Source: UBA4055 sp964648295
GTDB lineage: Bacteria; UBA4055
Length of the DNA stretch: 64,000 bases
Direction of reading: 5' to 3'
Assembly: GCA_964648295.1 (NCBI GenBank)
Contig: CAZYNH010000010.1
Span: 1-64,000, forward strand
Each line of letters opens with the position of its first letter. Position 1 is the first letter of the stretch. Under the pieces are notes generated by a model. The model was not told the origin of the DNA and ran no database searches. It saw only the letters and a list, made by a program, of their open reading frames with translations. The position numbers were made by a program, and so were the translations under genes. Shown one piece after another: positions 39,950 through 48,761 of this stretch.

Positions 39950-41274
39950 TACCCTCTTCTCCCTTTTAGCTTGCCGGTCTTTAAAAAACCGTCATAATGA
40001 TGCATAAGAAGGTATGACTCGATCTGAGACAGCGTGTCCAGAGCAACTCCGACCATGATTATCAGACTTGTCCCTCCGAAGAATGAGGCGAGATTATACG
40101 ACACCCCAGGAAAGATTATCACGATAATATTTGTCATTATCGCGATTATACCGAGGAAAATTGATCCCGGCAATGATATTCTGGTAACTATATGATCGAT
40201 GTATTCCGCGGTATTTTTACCAGGATTGACCCCCGGAATGAATCCGTTACTCTGTTTGAGATTGTTCGCAACATCGTCCGGATTGAAAGTCAGAGCCGTG
40301 TAAAAATAAGTAAAGAATATTATCACGAGCATATAAATTCCCATATAAGAGAAGGATTTGTAGTCGAACATGGTGAAAATGAGCCCCTTCATATACGAGT
40401 CGTCAGGTAGGAAAGTCGCTATTGTCGAAGGAAAGAACATTATTGACTGGGCAAATATTATCGGCATGACTCCCGCCATATTCAGCCTCAGCGGAATAAA
40501 GGACATCTGGTTGTTGTAAGTCCTTCCGCCGACCTGTCTTTTCGCGTAATGCACATTTACTTTCCTGACCGCCTGAGTAAGAAGCACCACTGCCGCGATC
40601 ATACCAAGCATGCCGACCCATATTATCAGCTCGACAACAAGTTCCCTGTTGCCGTTCTTCAGCTGAACGAATTCCTCAAGTACAGCCGACGGGAATCTTG
40701 CGATTATACCTATTGTAATGATAAGGGATATTCCGTTGCCTACCCCTTTTGCGGTGATCTGTTCACCGAGCCACATCAGAACTATTGTACCTGTCGCTAT
40801 TGTCAGCATTGTCATGATATAGAACCCGGTAGTAACATTCGGAACCACTTTCATATAATCAGTGTTCATACTGACAAGGAATTTTGCGACCCCCCATCCC
40901 TGGGCGGACGCAAGAACGACAGTTCCGTATCTGGTCCATTGAGCTATCTTCCTCCTTCCGTCCTCATCCCTCTGCATCTTCGAGATCGTAGGAAATACCG
41001 AACCGAGAAGCTGAATTATGATGGAAGCGGATATGTAAGGCATGATACCTATTGAGAAGATAGCGGCTTTTGTGAAAGCTCCTCCGGTGAACATATCGAA
41101 CATTCCGAACAGAGAATTCTGAGCCTGATTGAAATAATGGCCCAACGCGCCTACATCAATACCGGGCATAGGTATATGGGCACCTACCCTGCATATAAAA
41201 AGTATACCTATAGTGTAGAAGATCTTCTTCCTCAACTCGGGTATCTTCATTATTGTCTGTAGTTTTTCGATCAT
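39949..41274 (-). CDS. secY: Protein translocase subunit SecY
   Basis: 441-residue SecY with ten membrane helices, the channel of the Sec translocon. Markers include RVGAHIPMPGIDVGALG, the NGISLIITIGIIARFP region, and the cytoplasmic loops PGKNTAEYIDHIVTRI with the conserved Arg and the C-terminal HHYDGFLKTGKLKGRRG. Placed as usual between rplO (4-base overlap) and adk. Confidence 0.97.
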   Translation of the reverse strand: MIEKLQTIMKIPELRKKIFYTIGILFICRVGAHIPMPGIDVGALGHYFNQAQNSLFGMFDMFTGGAFTKAAIFSIGIMPYISASIIIQLLGSVFPTISKMQRDEDGRRKIAQWTRYGTVVLASAQGWGVAKFLVSMNTDYMKVVPNVTTGFYIMTMLTIATGTIVLMWLGEQITAKGVGNGISLIITIGIIARFPSAVLEEFVQLKNGNRELVVELIIWVGMLGMIAAVVLLTQAVRKVNVHYAKRQVGGRTYNNQMSFIPLRLNMAGVMPIIFAQSIMFFPSTIATFLPDDSYMKGLIFTMFDYKSFSYMGIYMLVIIFFTYFYTALTFNPDDVANNLKQSNGFIPGVNPGKNTAEYIDHIVTRISLPGSIFLGIIAIMTNIIVIIFPGVSYNLASFFGGTSLIIMVGVALDTLSQIESYLLMHHYDGFLKTGKLKGRRG

Positions 41275-41705
41275 AATTTGACCACTTTACCTTTTGCCGA
41301 ATTTATTTTTTCCTCGGCGGTTTTACTGAAACAGTCTGCATGTACCTCTACGTTTTTTGTGAGCGTACCGTTACCCAGGACCTTAAGAGGCATATTGAGC
41401 TTTATCAATCCTTTGGAATACAGCAGCTCGGGAGTAACGACCTGTTCAGCTAATGTTTCGATAATCCCCACATTAATCACCGAGTATTCAACTCTGAAAC
41501 GGTTAGTAAAACCTCTTTTTGGAAGCCTTCTGGTCAACGGTGTCTGTCCGCCCTCGCTGTAAAGAGCCCTGCTGTAGCCTGACCTGGACTTTTGGCCTTT
41601 ACTTCCTTTACCGGCGGTCTTTCCGTTTCCGGACCCTACACCTCTTCCAACTCTGAATTTTTTCTTAACGGATCCTTTTGCGGGTCTTAGTTCGTTTAGT
41701 TTCAT
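41271..41705 (-). CDS. rplO: 50S ribosomal protein L15
   Basis: 144-residue L15, an assembly protein of the 50S subunit. Gly-rich N-terminus RVGRGVGSGNGKTAGKGSKG and QKSRSGYSRALYSEGGQTPL are typical. Overlaps secY by 4 bases. Confidence 0.97.
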   Translation of the reverse strand: MKLNELRPAKGSVKKKFRVGRGVGSGNGKTAGKGSKGQKSRSGYSRALYSEGGQTPLTRRLPKRGFTNRFRVEYSVINVGIIETLAEQVVTPELLYSKGLIKLNMPLKVLGNGTLTKNVEVHADCFSKTAEEKINSAKGKVVKL

Positions 41706-41720
41706 CTTCTTATTCCGTTT

Positions 41721-41906
41721 TTAAATTTCTTCCACTCTAATCATGTGCTTAACTTTGAACAGCATTCCTCTTACCTGAGGAGTATCGCTGAATTCTTTAG
41801 AAAAATTAATTTTTCTGAGACCAAGCGCGAGTGCAGTAGCTTTAATGTCCTTTTTCTGCCTGATCATACTCTTTACAAGAGTTACCTTCAATTTCTTTTC
41901 TGTCAT
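41721..41906 (-). CDS. rpmD: 50S ribosomal protein L30
   Basis: A 61-residue L30 (MTEKKLKVTLVKSMIRQKKD; ALGLRKINFSKEF; VRGMLFKVKHMIRVEE). The start is set at 41906, where GAGGGG lies 5 to 10 bases upstream; an in-frame ATG at 41918 would place the ribosome site inside the gene. Between rpsE and rplO. Confidence 0.95.
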   Translation of the reverse strand: MTEKKLKVTLVKSMIRQKKDIKATALALGLRKINFSKEFSDTPQVRGMLFKVKHMIRVEEI

Positions 41907-41927
41907 TGTTCCCCTCACGCGGCCAAA

Positions 41928-42452
41928 TTAATTATAGAGCTTTTCTTTAGTGATCTTTCTTGCTTTCAGGATATCTCCCTCGGTCACAAGCATTGATAGA
42001 CCTTTTACTGTTGCCTTTACAAGATTATGGGCGTTGGAGCTGCCCATACACTTGGAAAGAACATTTGTGTAGCCGGCACATTCAAGAACAGATCTTACAA
42101 CACCACCGGCGATAACACCAGTACCCGGAGTGGCAGGCTTCAGCAGCACTTTTCCCGCGCCGAATTTCGCTGTTATCTCGTGAGGAAGTGTACCGTTTAC
42201 AACGGCTACTTCAATCATGTTCTTCTTAGCTTCTTCTATACCTTTGGCAATAGCGTCGGTAACCTCGAGAGCTTTGCCCAGACCGTATCCGACCTTGCCC
42301 TTTCCGTCTCCAACCACCATTATAGCGTTGAAGCTGAAATTCTTACCACCCTTAACGACTTTGGTAACCCTGTTGATCTTTATCATTTTTTCGATCAGCT
42401 GGGAAGAATCGTCTTTGGTCTTAGAAGTCTTTTTATTAGTTTCTCGAGCCAA
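41928..42452 (-). CDS. rpsE: 30S ribosomal protein S5
   Basis: 174-residue S5, involved in translational accuracy and mRNA unwinding. The double-strand RNA-binding part INRVTKVVKGGKNFSFNAIM and the C-terminal KPATPGTGVIAGGVVRSVLE are visible. Confidence 0.97.
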   Translation of the reverse strand: MARETNKKTSKTKDDSSQLIEKMIKINRVTKVVKGGKNFSFNAIMVVGDGKGKVGYGLGKALEVTDAIAKGIEEAKKNMIEVAVVNGTLPHEITAKFGAGKVLLKPATPGTGVIAGGVVRSVLECAGYTNVLSKCMGSSNAHNLVKATVKGLSMLVTEGDILKARKITKEKLYN

Positions 42453-42469
42453 AATTCACCTCGTAAATG

Positions 42470-42847
42470 TTAAAATTTCACTCCGGCTTTTCTAACGCCG
42501 TCCGCCAAAGCCTTCACCCTGCCGTGATAGAGATAGCCGTTCCTGTCAAAAACAATACTCTCGATATTGTTCTCAACTATCTTTTTCCCAAGCATTAATC
42601 CGATAGAGAATGATTCTCCGGTCTTTCCCTTGAGACCTTCGGGCACTTCTATCCCGCCGGATTTCACCTCTTTTGATATGCTTGAAGCGCTCAGAACTGT
42701 TTTTCCCGTCTCGTCATCAATAAGCTGAGCATAGATATGTGTATTGCTCCTGAACACGCTCAATCTTGGCCTTATCAGAGTGCCGAAGACACTCTTTCTG
42801 ATGCTTTTCTTTCTTCTTAATCTCGAATCGATTTTTTTATTCTTCAT
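42470..42847 (-). CDS. rplR: 50S ribosomal protein L18
   Basis: 125-residue L18, binds 5S rRNA. Blocks RLSVFRSNTHIYAQLIDDET and VFDRNGYLYHGRVKALADG are typical; the N-terminus is basic. Confidence 0.97.
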   Translation of the reverse strand: MKNKKIDSRLRRKKSIRKSVFGTLIRPRLSVFRSNTHIYAQLIDDETGKTVLSASSISKEVKSGGIEVPEGLKGKTGESFSIGLMLGKKIVENNIESIVFDRNGYLYHGRVKALADGVRKAGVKF

Positions 42848-42871
42848 TTTTTACCCTACCTAAGATTGATA

Positions 42872-43420
42872 CTACTTAGCTGTTTTGCCGGCTTTTCTGA
42901 TTATCGTCTCGTCAGAATATCTGAACCCTTTTCCTTTGTAAGGTTCGGGTTTTCTGAAAGACCTTATCTTAGAAGCTATAAAACCGACATATTCTTTATC
43001 AATACCGGTTATCTTCAACTCCGAAGTGTTGCTGACCGGCTGAGTCGCTTCCATTGTTATCCCGTCGGGTACCCTGAAATATATCGGATGAGAATATCCC
43101 AGATTGAGGATCAGGTACTTACCTTTGATCTCCATTCTCCAACCGACACCGTGAAGTATAAGTGTCCTTGTAAAACCCTCCGAAACGCCTTTTACACAGT
43201 TGTTCAATAACGCTCTGAACAGACCGTGAAGAGCCCGGGTCGTCTTTACATCGTCGGACCTTTTTACTTCAATAATACCTTCAGAAGTTTCCACGCTGAT
43301 AACTTCCGGTAATGTAAGGCTTAATTCGCCTTTGCTGCCTTTTACGGCAACATTATTCCCTTCTATAGTCAGGCTCACGCCTTTGGGAATCTGTATTGCT
43401 TTTTTACCAATTCTCGACAC
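42872..43420 (-). CDS. rplF: 50S ribosomal protein L6
   Basis: 182-residue L6 with the two-fold repeated domain. MSRIGKKAIQIPKGVSLTIE at the N-terminus, GVGWRMEIKGKYLILNLGYS in the middle and RKPEPYKGKGFRYSDE near the end are the family signatures. It lies near the factor-binding region of the 50S subunit. Confidence 0.97.
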   Translation of the reverse strand: MSRIGKKAIQIPKGVSLTIEGNNVAVKGSKGELSLTLPEVISVETSEGIIEVKRSDDVKTTRALHGLFRALLNNCVKGVSEGFTRTLILHGVGWRMEIKGKYLILNLGYSHPIYFRVPDGITMEATQPVSNTSELKITGIDKEYVGFIASKIRSFRKPEPYKGKGFRYSDETIIRKAGKTAK

Positions 43421-43431
43421 TTAGTCACCTC

Positions 43432-43830
43432 TTACCAAATATAACACAGTACTTCGCCGCCAACATTCAACTCTTTGGCTTTCTTATTTGTGATCACACC
43501 TTTTGAGGTGGATAATATCGCCATACCGAAATTATTCTTGATTCTCGGTATTTCGTTTACATCTGTGTACATCCTCAAACCGGGTTTACTTACCCTCTGC
43601 AGACCGCTGATCAGGCTTTTTCCGTACTCATCGTACTTTAGATATATCCTGATTATACCCTGTTTGTCATCACGAATGTTGACATATTTCTCAATAAACC
43701 CCTGGTCAAGCATGATCTTAACGATCTTCCTTTTGATGTTTGAGGCAGGTATATCAACATATTTATGTTTTGACTTTGTCGAATTTCTTACTCTCGTCAG
43801 TAAATCAGCAATAGGATCTGTCATTGTCAT
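43432..43830 (-). CDS. rpsH: 30S ribosomal protein S8
   Basis: 132-residue S8, a central-domain 16S rRNA binder. TDPIADLLTRVRNSTKSKH at the N-terminus and the C-terminal AILSTSKGVITNKKAKELNV with GGEVLCYIW are characteristic. Confidence 0.97.
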   Translation of the reverse strand: MTMTDPIADLLTRVRNSTKSKHKYVDIPASNIKRKIVKIMLDQGFIEKYVNIRDDKQGIIRIYLKYDEYGKSLISGLQRVSKPGLRMYTDVNEIPRIKNNFGMAILSTSKGVITNKKAKELNVGGEVLCYIW

Positions 43831-43864
43831 TTTCTATTTTCTCCTTGTGAGTATAAACCTTAGA

Positions 43865-44050
43865 TTACCAGCTTGCCTTTTTTACACCGGTGATCTCTCC
43901 GAAACCTGCCAGCTGCCTGAAACATATCCTGCAGATCCCATATTCCCTGATGTATCCTCTCGGCCTTCCGCATCTCTGACACCTGAAATACTGCCTAACT
44001 TTGAATTTTGGGGTTTTATTAGCCTTAGCTACCATTGACTTCTTTGCCAT
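43865..44050 (-). CDS. rpsZ: 30S ribosomal protein S14, zinc-binding type Z
   Basis: A 61-residue zinc-type S14 (short form). Cys pairs CQRCGRPRGYIREYGICRIC bind zinc. The N-terminus MAKKSMVAKANKTPKFKVRQ is typical. The start codon shares one base with the rplE stop. Confidence 0.96.
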   Translation of the reverse strand: MAKKSMVAKANKTPKFKVRQYFRCQRCGRPRGYIREYGICRICFRQLAGFGEITGVKKASW

Positions 44051-44616
44051 TACTTATCCTCGGTTTTTGTTTTCTTGAACGGGAAGCCGATAGATTTAAG
44101 AAGTTCATAAGCCTCTTCATCGGTTTTCGCGGTAGTTACGATAGTAACATTAAGCCCGTTTGCCTTGATAATGTTATCAAATTTGATTTCAGTAAAGACA
44201 GTCTGTTCTTTGATACCGAAATTATAATTGCCCCTTCCGTCAAATGATTCAACGGGCATCCCCTGAAAATCCCTTATCCTCGGGATAGATATCTCTATCA
44301 GCCTGTCAAGAAATTCGTACATGATCACGCCTCTTAAGGTAACATGAGCGCCGATCTTCATTCCTTTTCTCAGTTTGAAGTTAGATACAGATCTCTTTGC
44401 CTTGCTTATCGCCGGTTTCTGACCCGAAATAAGAGTCATTTCTTCTACTGCGGAGTCGAGAAGTTTAGCCTCTTTTATAGCCTCACCCACTCCAACGTTA
44501 AGCTTGATCTTCTCGATCTTGGGAACCTGCATAACGCTTTTGTATCTGAATTTCTCCATGAGATAAGGGGACACCGTTTCGCGATATTTGGTTTTTAATC
44601 TTTGTTGATTGTCCAT
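44050..44616 (-). CDS. rplE: 50S ribosomal protein L5
   Basis: 188-residue L5, binds 5S rRNA and contacts the P-site tRNA. Blocks: RLKTKYRETVSPYLMEKF, KIKLNVGVGEAIKEAK, GQKPAISKAKRSVSNFKLRK and IPRIRDFQGM. The start at 44616 is used because family similarity begins there, with GAGGGAAAA upstream; an in-frame ATG at 44748 would run into rplX. Confidence 0.96.
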   Translation of the reverse strand: MDNQQRLKTKYRETVSPYLMEKFRYKSVMQVPKIEKIKLNVGVGEAIKEAKLLDSAVEEMTLISGQKPAISKAKRSVSNFKLRKGMKIGAHVTLRGVIMYEFLDRLIEISIPRIRDFQGMPVESFDGRGNYNFGIKEQTVFTEIKFDNIIKANGLNVTIVTTAKTDEEAYELLKSIGFPFKKTKTEDK

Positions 44617-44629
44617 TTTTCCCTCTTCC

Positions 44630-44938
44630 TTAAACAGCTTTGTTACAGGATCTGCAGATCCTTTCAACCTTTCCGTCCTCAGTTCTTCTTTTTGAAACTC
44701 TGACGGCTTTATCGCAGTTTGAACAGACCAGCATAACGTTCGATACATGTATCGGCGCTTCTTTTTCGATTATTCCGCCCTGTTGATTCGCCTGGTTCGG
44801 CTTCTGGTGTTTTTTTACGATGTTAACACCTTCCACAATAACCCTGTTCTTGTCAACAATAACCTTAAGGACTTTGCCGATCTTCCCCTTATTATTGCCG
44901 GCAATAACTTTGACCTTGTCATCTCTAATAATTTTCAT
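44630..44938 (-). CDS. rplX: 50S ribosomal protein L24
   Basis: 102-residue L24 with an N-terminal KOW motif (DDKVKVIAGNNKGKIGKVLK) and the following VEGVNIVKKHQKPNQ. The C-terminus is VERICRSCNKAV with a CxxC pair, together with VCSNCDKA forming a possible zinc site. An assembly initiator of the 50S subunit. Confidence 0.96.
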   Translation of the reverse strand: MKIIRDDKVKVIAGNNKGKIGKVLKVIVDKNRVIVEGVNIVKKHQKPNQANQQGGIIEKEAPIHVSNVMLVCSNCDKAVRVSKRRTEDGKVERICRSCNKAV

Positions 44939-44957
44939 CTTTGCAAATCCTTATTGT

Positions 44958-45326
44958 TTACAGAACTTCCGGAGCAAGCGAGACTATCTTCATATAGCCT
45001 TTTTCTCTAAGCTCTCTGGCCACCGGGCCGAAGATCCTTGTTCCTTTAGGTTCACCTTTTTCGTCCAGAATCACAGCTGAGTTCTCATCGAACCTTATAT
45101 AAGATCCGTCAGGTCTTCTGTATTCTTTTTTAGTCCTAACCACAACGGCTTTGACGACCTCACCTTTTTTGATTGTTCCGCCGGGTATTGCGCTTTTAAC
45201 CGCGCATACAATTACATCGCCGACCCTGGCATATTTTTTTCTGGTTCCACCCAGTATCCTGAAGCAGAGTACTGACTTTGCTCCCGTGTTGTCGGCCACC
45301 GTAAGTCTGGTTTCTTCTTGTATCAT
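44958..45326 (-). CDS. rplN: 50S ribosomal protein L14
   Basis: 122-residue L14 (MIQEETRLTVADNTGAKSVL; GGTRKKYARVGDVIVCAVK; DENSAVILDEKGEPKGTRIF). It sits at the subunit interface and binds silencing factor RsfS in other bacteria. Confidence 0.97.
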   Translation of the reverse strand: MIQEETRLTVADNTGAKSVLCFRILGGTRKKYARVGDVIVCAVKSAIPGGTIKKGEVVKAVVVRTKKEYRRPDGSYIRFDENSAVILDEKGEPKGTRIFGPVARELREKGYMKIVSLAPEVL

Positions 45327-45341
45327 CTCTCAACCTTAGTG

Positions 45342-45617
45342 TTATTTTTTTCTTTCCACAACTTCAACAAGATACCAAGATTTGTTCTTACTGAGCTTTC
45401 TGCACTCTCTTATCTTTACAGTATCGCCTTCATTGCAGGTGTTCTCAGGATCATGGGCAAGGTATTTCTTGCTGCGGTTGAAGTATTTTTTGTAGACAGG
45501 ATGCTTGATCTTTCTCACAACAAGAACGGAAATGCTCTTATCCATTTTGTCGCTAACCACAACACCCGTTCTGACTTTTTTCAGGTTCTTTCTTTTTGCT
45601 TCCATTTGTTCTGCCAT
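45342..45617 (-). CDS. rpsQ: 30S ribosomal protein S17
   Basis: 91-residue S17, an OB-fold 16S rRNA binder: RTGVVVSDKMDKSISVLVVR, VYKKYFNRSKKYLAHDPENT and GDTVKIRECRKLSKNK. Separated from rpmC by 42 bases, the longest gap in this part of the operon. Confidence 0.97.
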   Translation of the reverse strand: MAEQMEAKRKNLKKVRTGVVVSDKMDKSISVLVVRKIKHPVYKKYFNRSKKYLAHDPENTCNEGDTVKIRECRKLSKNKSWYLVEVVERKK

Positions 45618-45659
45618 TCTTTTTGCTCCAACAATTCTGGTTCGAGATTTAACCCTATC

Positions 45660-45863
45660 CTAACCCTTTGTGTTTGAGTTGTTCTTTTCGGATACAACCG
45701 TATTCATTTTAGCGATCTCCCTTCTGAGGTTACGGATCGTCAAAGGATTCTCTAATTGGTTTAGAGAATGTTTGAACTTTAGGTCGGCAAGATCCTGCTT
45801 GGTTGTTTTGATTTTGTTGAGAAGCTCCTCAACGTTCAGTTCCCTCATCTCAGCGACTTTCAT
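45660..45863 (-). CDS. rpmC: 50S ribosomal protein L29
   Basis: 67-residue L29 with the expected two-helix pattern (MRELNVEELLNKIKTTKQDL and RNLRREIAKMNTVV). Located at the tunnel exit near L23. Between rplP and rpsQ. Confidence 0.95.
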   Translation of the reverse strand: MKVAEMRELNVEELLNKIKTTKQDLADLKFKHSLNQLENPLTIRNLRREIAKMNTVVSEKNNSNTKG

Positions 45864-45866
45864 TCA

Positions 45867-46286
45867 TTATTCTCCGATTTCGTTTCTTGAACATATTTTT
45901 GTTTTTATCGGCAACTTGCTAGAAGCCAGCGTTAAAGCCTCTCTTGCCAATTCTTCTGTAACACCCTGGACTTCGAAAAGTATTTTTCCCGGCCTTACAA
46001 CAGCTACCCAGTATTCCGGAGCTCCCTTTCCTTTTCCCATCCTCGTCTCGGCTGGTTTCTTCGTTACAGGTTTATCAGGGAATACCCTGATCCACATCTT
46101 TCCGCCCCTTTTCATCGCCCTGTTTATGGCGATACGGGCTGCTTCGATCTGCCTTGACGTCATCCAGAACTGCTCCATTGCCTTAAGACCGTAATCCCCG
46201 AAAGAGATCATACTTCCTCTGTATGCAAGTCCTTTTGCAAGGTTTTTCTGAACTTTCCTGTGCTTAATTTTCTTCGGCATTAACAT
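45867..46286 (-). CDS. rplP: 50S ribosomal protein L16
   Basis: 139-residue L16 that organises the A-site region of the 50S subunit: MLMPKKIKHRKVQKNLAKGL, ISFGDYGLKAMEQFWMTSRQ, RMGKGKGAPEYWVAVVRPGK. Starts 1 base after rpsC ends. Confidence 0.97.
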   Translation of the reverse strand: MLMPKKIKHRKVQKNLAKGLAYRGSMISFGDYGLKAMEQFWMTSRQIEAARIAINRAMKRGGKMWIRVFPDKPVTKKPAETRMGKGKGAPEYWVAVVRPGKILFEVQGVTEELAREALTLASSKLPIKTKICSRNEIGE

Positions 46287-46287
46287 C

Positions 46288-46938
46288 TTACTTGGTCTCC
46301 GCGTTGTTTAAATATCCGAATTTCTCACCGTTGCACACCCACACTTTCACTCCGATCCTGCCGTAAGGGGTATGAGCTTCAACCAGAGCGTAATCGATGT
46401 CCGATCTCAGTGTGTGAAGAGGAACTCTTCCTTTATGGTATCCTTCTGTTCTGGCCATGTCAGCGCCGCCTAGCCTGCCGCTGCACTGTACTTTGATTCC
46501 CTGGACATTGGCTTTGATCGCCTGGTCCATAGCTTTCTTCAGAGCCCTTCTGAAATTAACTCTTTTTTCAAGCTGTCTTGCTATCGAATCTCCTATCAGA
46601 TAGGCATTAACCTCAGGCCTTTTGACTTCGAAGATATTGAGGTTTATCTGCTTCTTGAAAACGGTTTTCAGCTCTTCTTTCAGCTTTTCGATCTCAGTCC
46701 CTTTTCTGCCGATAACGATACCCGGTTTTGCGGTGAACACACTCAGATTGATCTCTTTAGGTTTTCTTTCAATCTTTACTTCTGAAATAGCGGCCTCTTT
46801 AAGTCTGGTGTTAACATACTTTCTTATTTTCAGGTCTTCCATCAGCTTGCCTGAAAAATCCTTCTGGTCGAACCAGATCGAATTCCATGTTCTGTTTATC
46901 CCTAGACGAAGCCCTATCGGATTACACTTTTGACCCAA
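46288..46938 (-). CDS. rpsC: 30S ribosomal protein S3
   Basis: 216-residue S3 with a type II KH domain (PGIVIGRKGTEIEKLKEEL) and C-terminal domain (GRLGGADMARTEGYHKGRVP). MGQKCNPIGLRLGINRTWNS is the canonical start. Part of the mRNA entry helicase. Confidence 0.97.
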   Translation of the reverse strand: MGQKCNPIGLRLGINRTWNSIWFDQKDFSGKLMEDLKIRKYVNTRLKEAAISEVKIERKPKEINLSVFTAKPGIVIGRKGTEIEKLKEELKTVFKKQINLNIFEVKRPEVNAYLIGDSIARQLEKRVNFRRALKKAMDQAIKANVQGIKVQCSGRLGGADMARTEGYHKGRVPLHTLRSDIDYALVEAHTPYGRIGVKVWVCNGEKFGYLNNAETK

Positions 46939-46947
46939 AAAGTCCTC

Positions 46948-47298
46948 CTATTCTTTTGTCGCCACTTTAACTTTTATGTAAATGTGGCTTGTTCTTTTTC
47001 TGATTCTTGTGGCCCTGCCCTGTGCGCGAGGCTTAAATCTTTTCATGGTCGGACCTTCGTCAGCGAACATGGTGTCAATATAAACACTGTTCGTGTCTAT
47101 CGAAGTTTCCCTGTTGTTCTCGATCAGATTGGCTACAGCGGATTTCAGAGTCTTTTTTATTGACAGTGCCGCAAAATTAGGGGTAAAATCAAGAATGCTT
47201 ATAGCGCTCTCAACATTTTTTCCCCTGATAAGCTCCATTACCAGCCTGACTTTATTTACCGGGTAACCTACCCATTTAGCTTTTGCGTATGCTTCCAT
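46948..47298 (-). CDS. rplV: 50S ribosomal protein L22
   Basis: 116-residue L22 whose loop lines the peptide tunnel. KVRLVMELIRGKNVESAISI and the tunnel hairpin MKRFKPRAQGRATRIRKRTS are present. Confidence 0.97.
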   Translation of the reverse strand: MEAYAKAKWVGYPVNKVRLVMELIRGKNVESAISILDFTPNFAALSIKKTLKSAVANLIENNRETSIDTNSVYIDTMFADEGPTMKRFKPRAQGRATRIRKRTSHIYIKVKVATKE

Positions 47299-47306
47299 CG
47301 TACCCT

Positions 47307-47597
47307 CTATTTTTTAACCTTTGAGGCTTTCTCTGATTTTTTTTCAGGGTGACCTCTGAACACTCTTGTTAAAGAGAACTCACCAAATTTATGGCCTACA
47401 TGATTCTCAGTAACATAGACAGGAATGAACTGCTTTCCGTTGTAAACAGACACCGTATGACCTATAAAGTCAGGAACGATGGTTGATCTTCTAGACCATG
47501 TTTTGATGACGCTTTTCTGCTTCGTTTTGTTCATTTTAAGAACTTTGTTCAACAGATGATCATCTACGAACGGACCTTTTTTAACTGATCTTGGCAT
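47307..47597 (-). CDS. rpsS: 30S ribosomal protein S19
   Basis: 96-residue S19 in the 30S head: MPRSVKKGPFVDDHLLNKVL, SRRSTIVPDFIGHTVSVYNG and VTENHVGHKFGEFSLTR. Confidence 0.97.
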   Translation of the reverse strand: MPRSVKKGPFVDDHLLNKVLKMNKTKQKSVIKTWSRRSTIVPDFIGHTVSVYNGKQFIPVYVTENHVGHKFGEFSLTRVFRGHPEKKSEKASKVKK

Positions 47598-47610
47598 TCA
47601 ACAAACCCCG

Positions 47611-48441
47611 TTATTTTGTTTTTCTTCTTTTGATTATGTATTTGTTGGAAGGTTTGTTCTTCTTCCTGGTTTTATAACCTTTTGCATAAACACCCCATGG
47701 TGAAACGGGCTGTCTTCCGCCGCAGGTTCTTCCTTCACCGCCGCCGTGAGGATGATCGACCGGATTCATCGCCGCGCCTCTTACCGTGGGCCTTACGCCC
47801 AGCCATCTGTTTCTTCCGGCCTTTCCGTGATTCTGGTTGAAATGGTCAATATTACCTACCTGGCCTAAAGTCGCATAGCAATTTTCATGAACAAGTCTTA
47901 CTTCCCCTGACGGCATCTTCAGGTGGCAATAGTTTCCGTCTTTAGCCATAAGAACGGCATAATTGCCTGCGGATCTTACAAGCTGACCGCCTTTTCCGAT
48001 CTTCAGTTCTACATTGTGGATCATCTGACCTGCCGGTATCGATTTTAACGGAAGTGAATTGCCCGGGCGTATATCGACATTTTCTCCCGATACAACGGTG
48101 TCCCCTACCTGGAGGCCGTTAGGCGCGAGAATATACCTTTTTTCGCCGTCCGCGTAGAAAAGCAGAGCCAGCCTGGCCGTCCTGTTCGGGTCGTATTCGA
48201 TGGCAGCTATCTTAGCCGGTATATTGTGCTTGTCTCTTTTAAAATCTATGACCCTGAGACATGTTTTGTGACCGCCGCCTATATGACGGGTCGTTATCCT
48301 CCCGACATTATTCCTTCCGCCGGTCTTCTTTTTTGTGACAAGCAGGGCTTTCTCCGGTTCTTTCTTTGTGATCTCGGTGAAATCCGGGATCATCATGAAC
48401 CTTCTGCTTGGTGTGTATGGTTTAAATTTTCTAACTGGCAT
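47611..48441 (-). CDS. rplB: 50S ribosomal protein L2
   Basis: 276-residue L2, needed for subunit joining and the peptidyl transferase centre. GRITTRHIGGGHKTCLRVID, and near the C-terminus NPVDHPHGGGEGRT with the conserved His, are visible. Confidence 0.97.
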   Translation of the reverse strand: MPVRKFKPYTPSRRFMMIPDFTEITKKEPEKALLVTKKKTGGRNNVGRITTRHIGGGHKTCLRVIDFKRDKHNIPAKIAAIEYDPNRTARLALLFYADGEKRYILAPNGLQVGDTVVSGENVDIRPGNSLPLKSIPAGQMIHNVELKIGKGGQLVRSAGNYAVLMAKDGNYCHLKMPSGEVRLVHENCYATLGQVGNIDHFNQNHGKAGRNRWLGVRPTVRGAAMNPVDHPHGGGEGRTCGGRQPVSPWGVYAKGYKTRKKNKPSNKYIIKRRKTK

Positions 48442-48479
48442 TTTAACTCCAAATCTGCTACATTTTCAAATTGTCCGAT

Positions 48480-48761
48480 CTAAGCTTGGTCGTAAATGTC
48501 CAGCTTATCGCCTTTCGCGAGAGTCACGATCGCTTTCTTGAAATCGCTTTTCTTACCGAAATACCTTCCGACCCTTGCTTTTCTTCCCTCATAATTAACG
48601 GTATTAACTTCTTTTACCGAAACCCTGAACTTTGCTTCCACTTCTTTTTTGATCTCTATCTTGTTCGCATCAACATCAACAAGGAAAGTGTACTGGTTGT
48701 TCTTTTCCTGAAGTTTACTCGTTTTTTCGGTTATGAGTGGTTTTTTCAGTATTATCTTCAT
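48480..48761 (-). CDS. rplW: 50S ribosomal protein L23
   Basis: 93-residue L23, docking site for trigger factor and SRP at the tunnel exit (PLITEKTSKLQEKNNQYTF; VDVDANKIEIKKEVEAKF). Stop/start codon overlap with rplD. Confidence 0.96.
   Translation of the reverse strand: MKIILKKPLITEKTSKLQEKNNQYTFLVDVDANKIEIKKEVEAKFRVSVKEVNTVNYEGRKARVGRYFGKKSDFKKAIVTLAKGDKLDIYDQA

Noticed and set aside
44617..44748. Longer start for L5 (rplE)
   Set aside because: The extension is out-of-family and is the L24 gene read in another frame.
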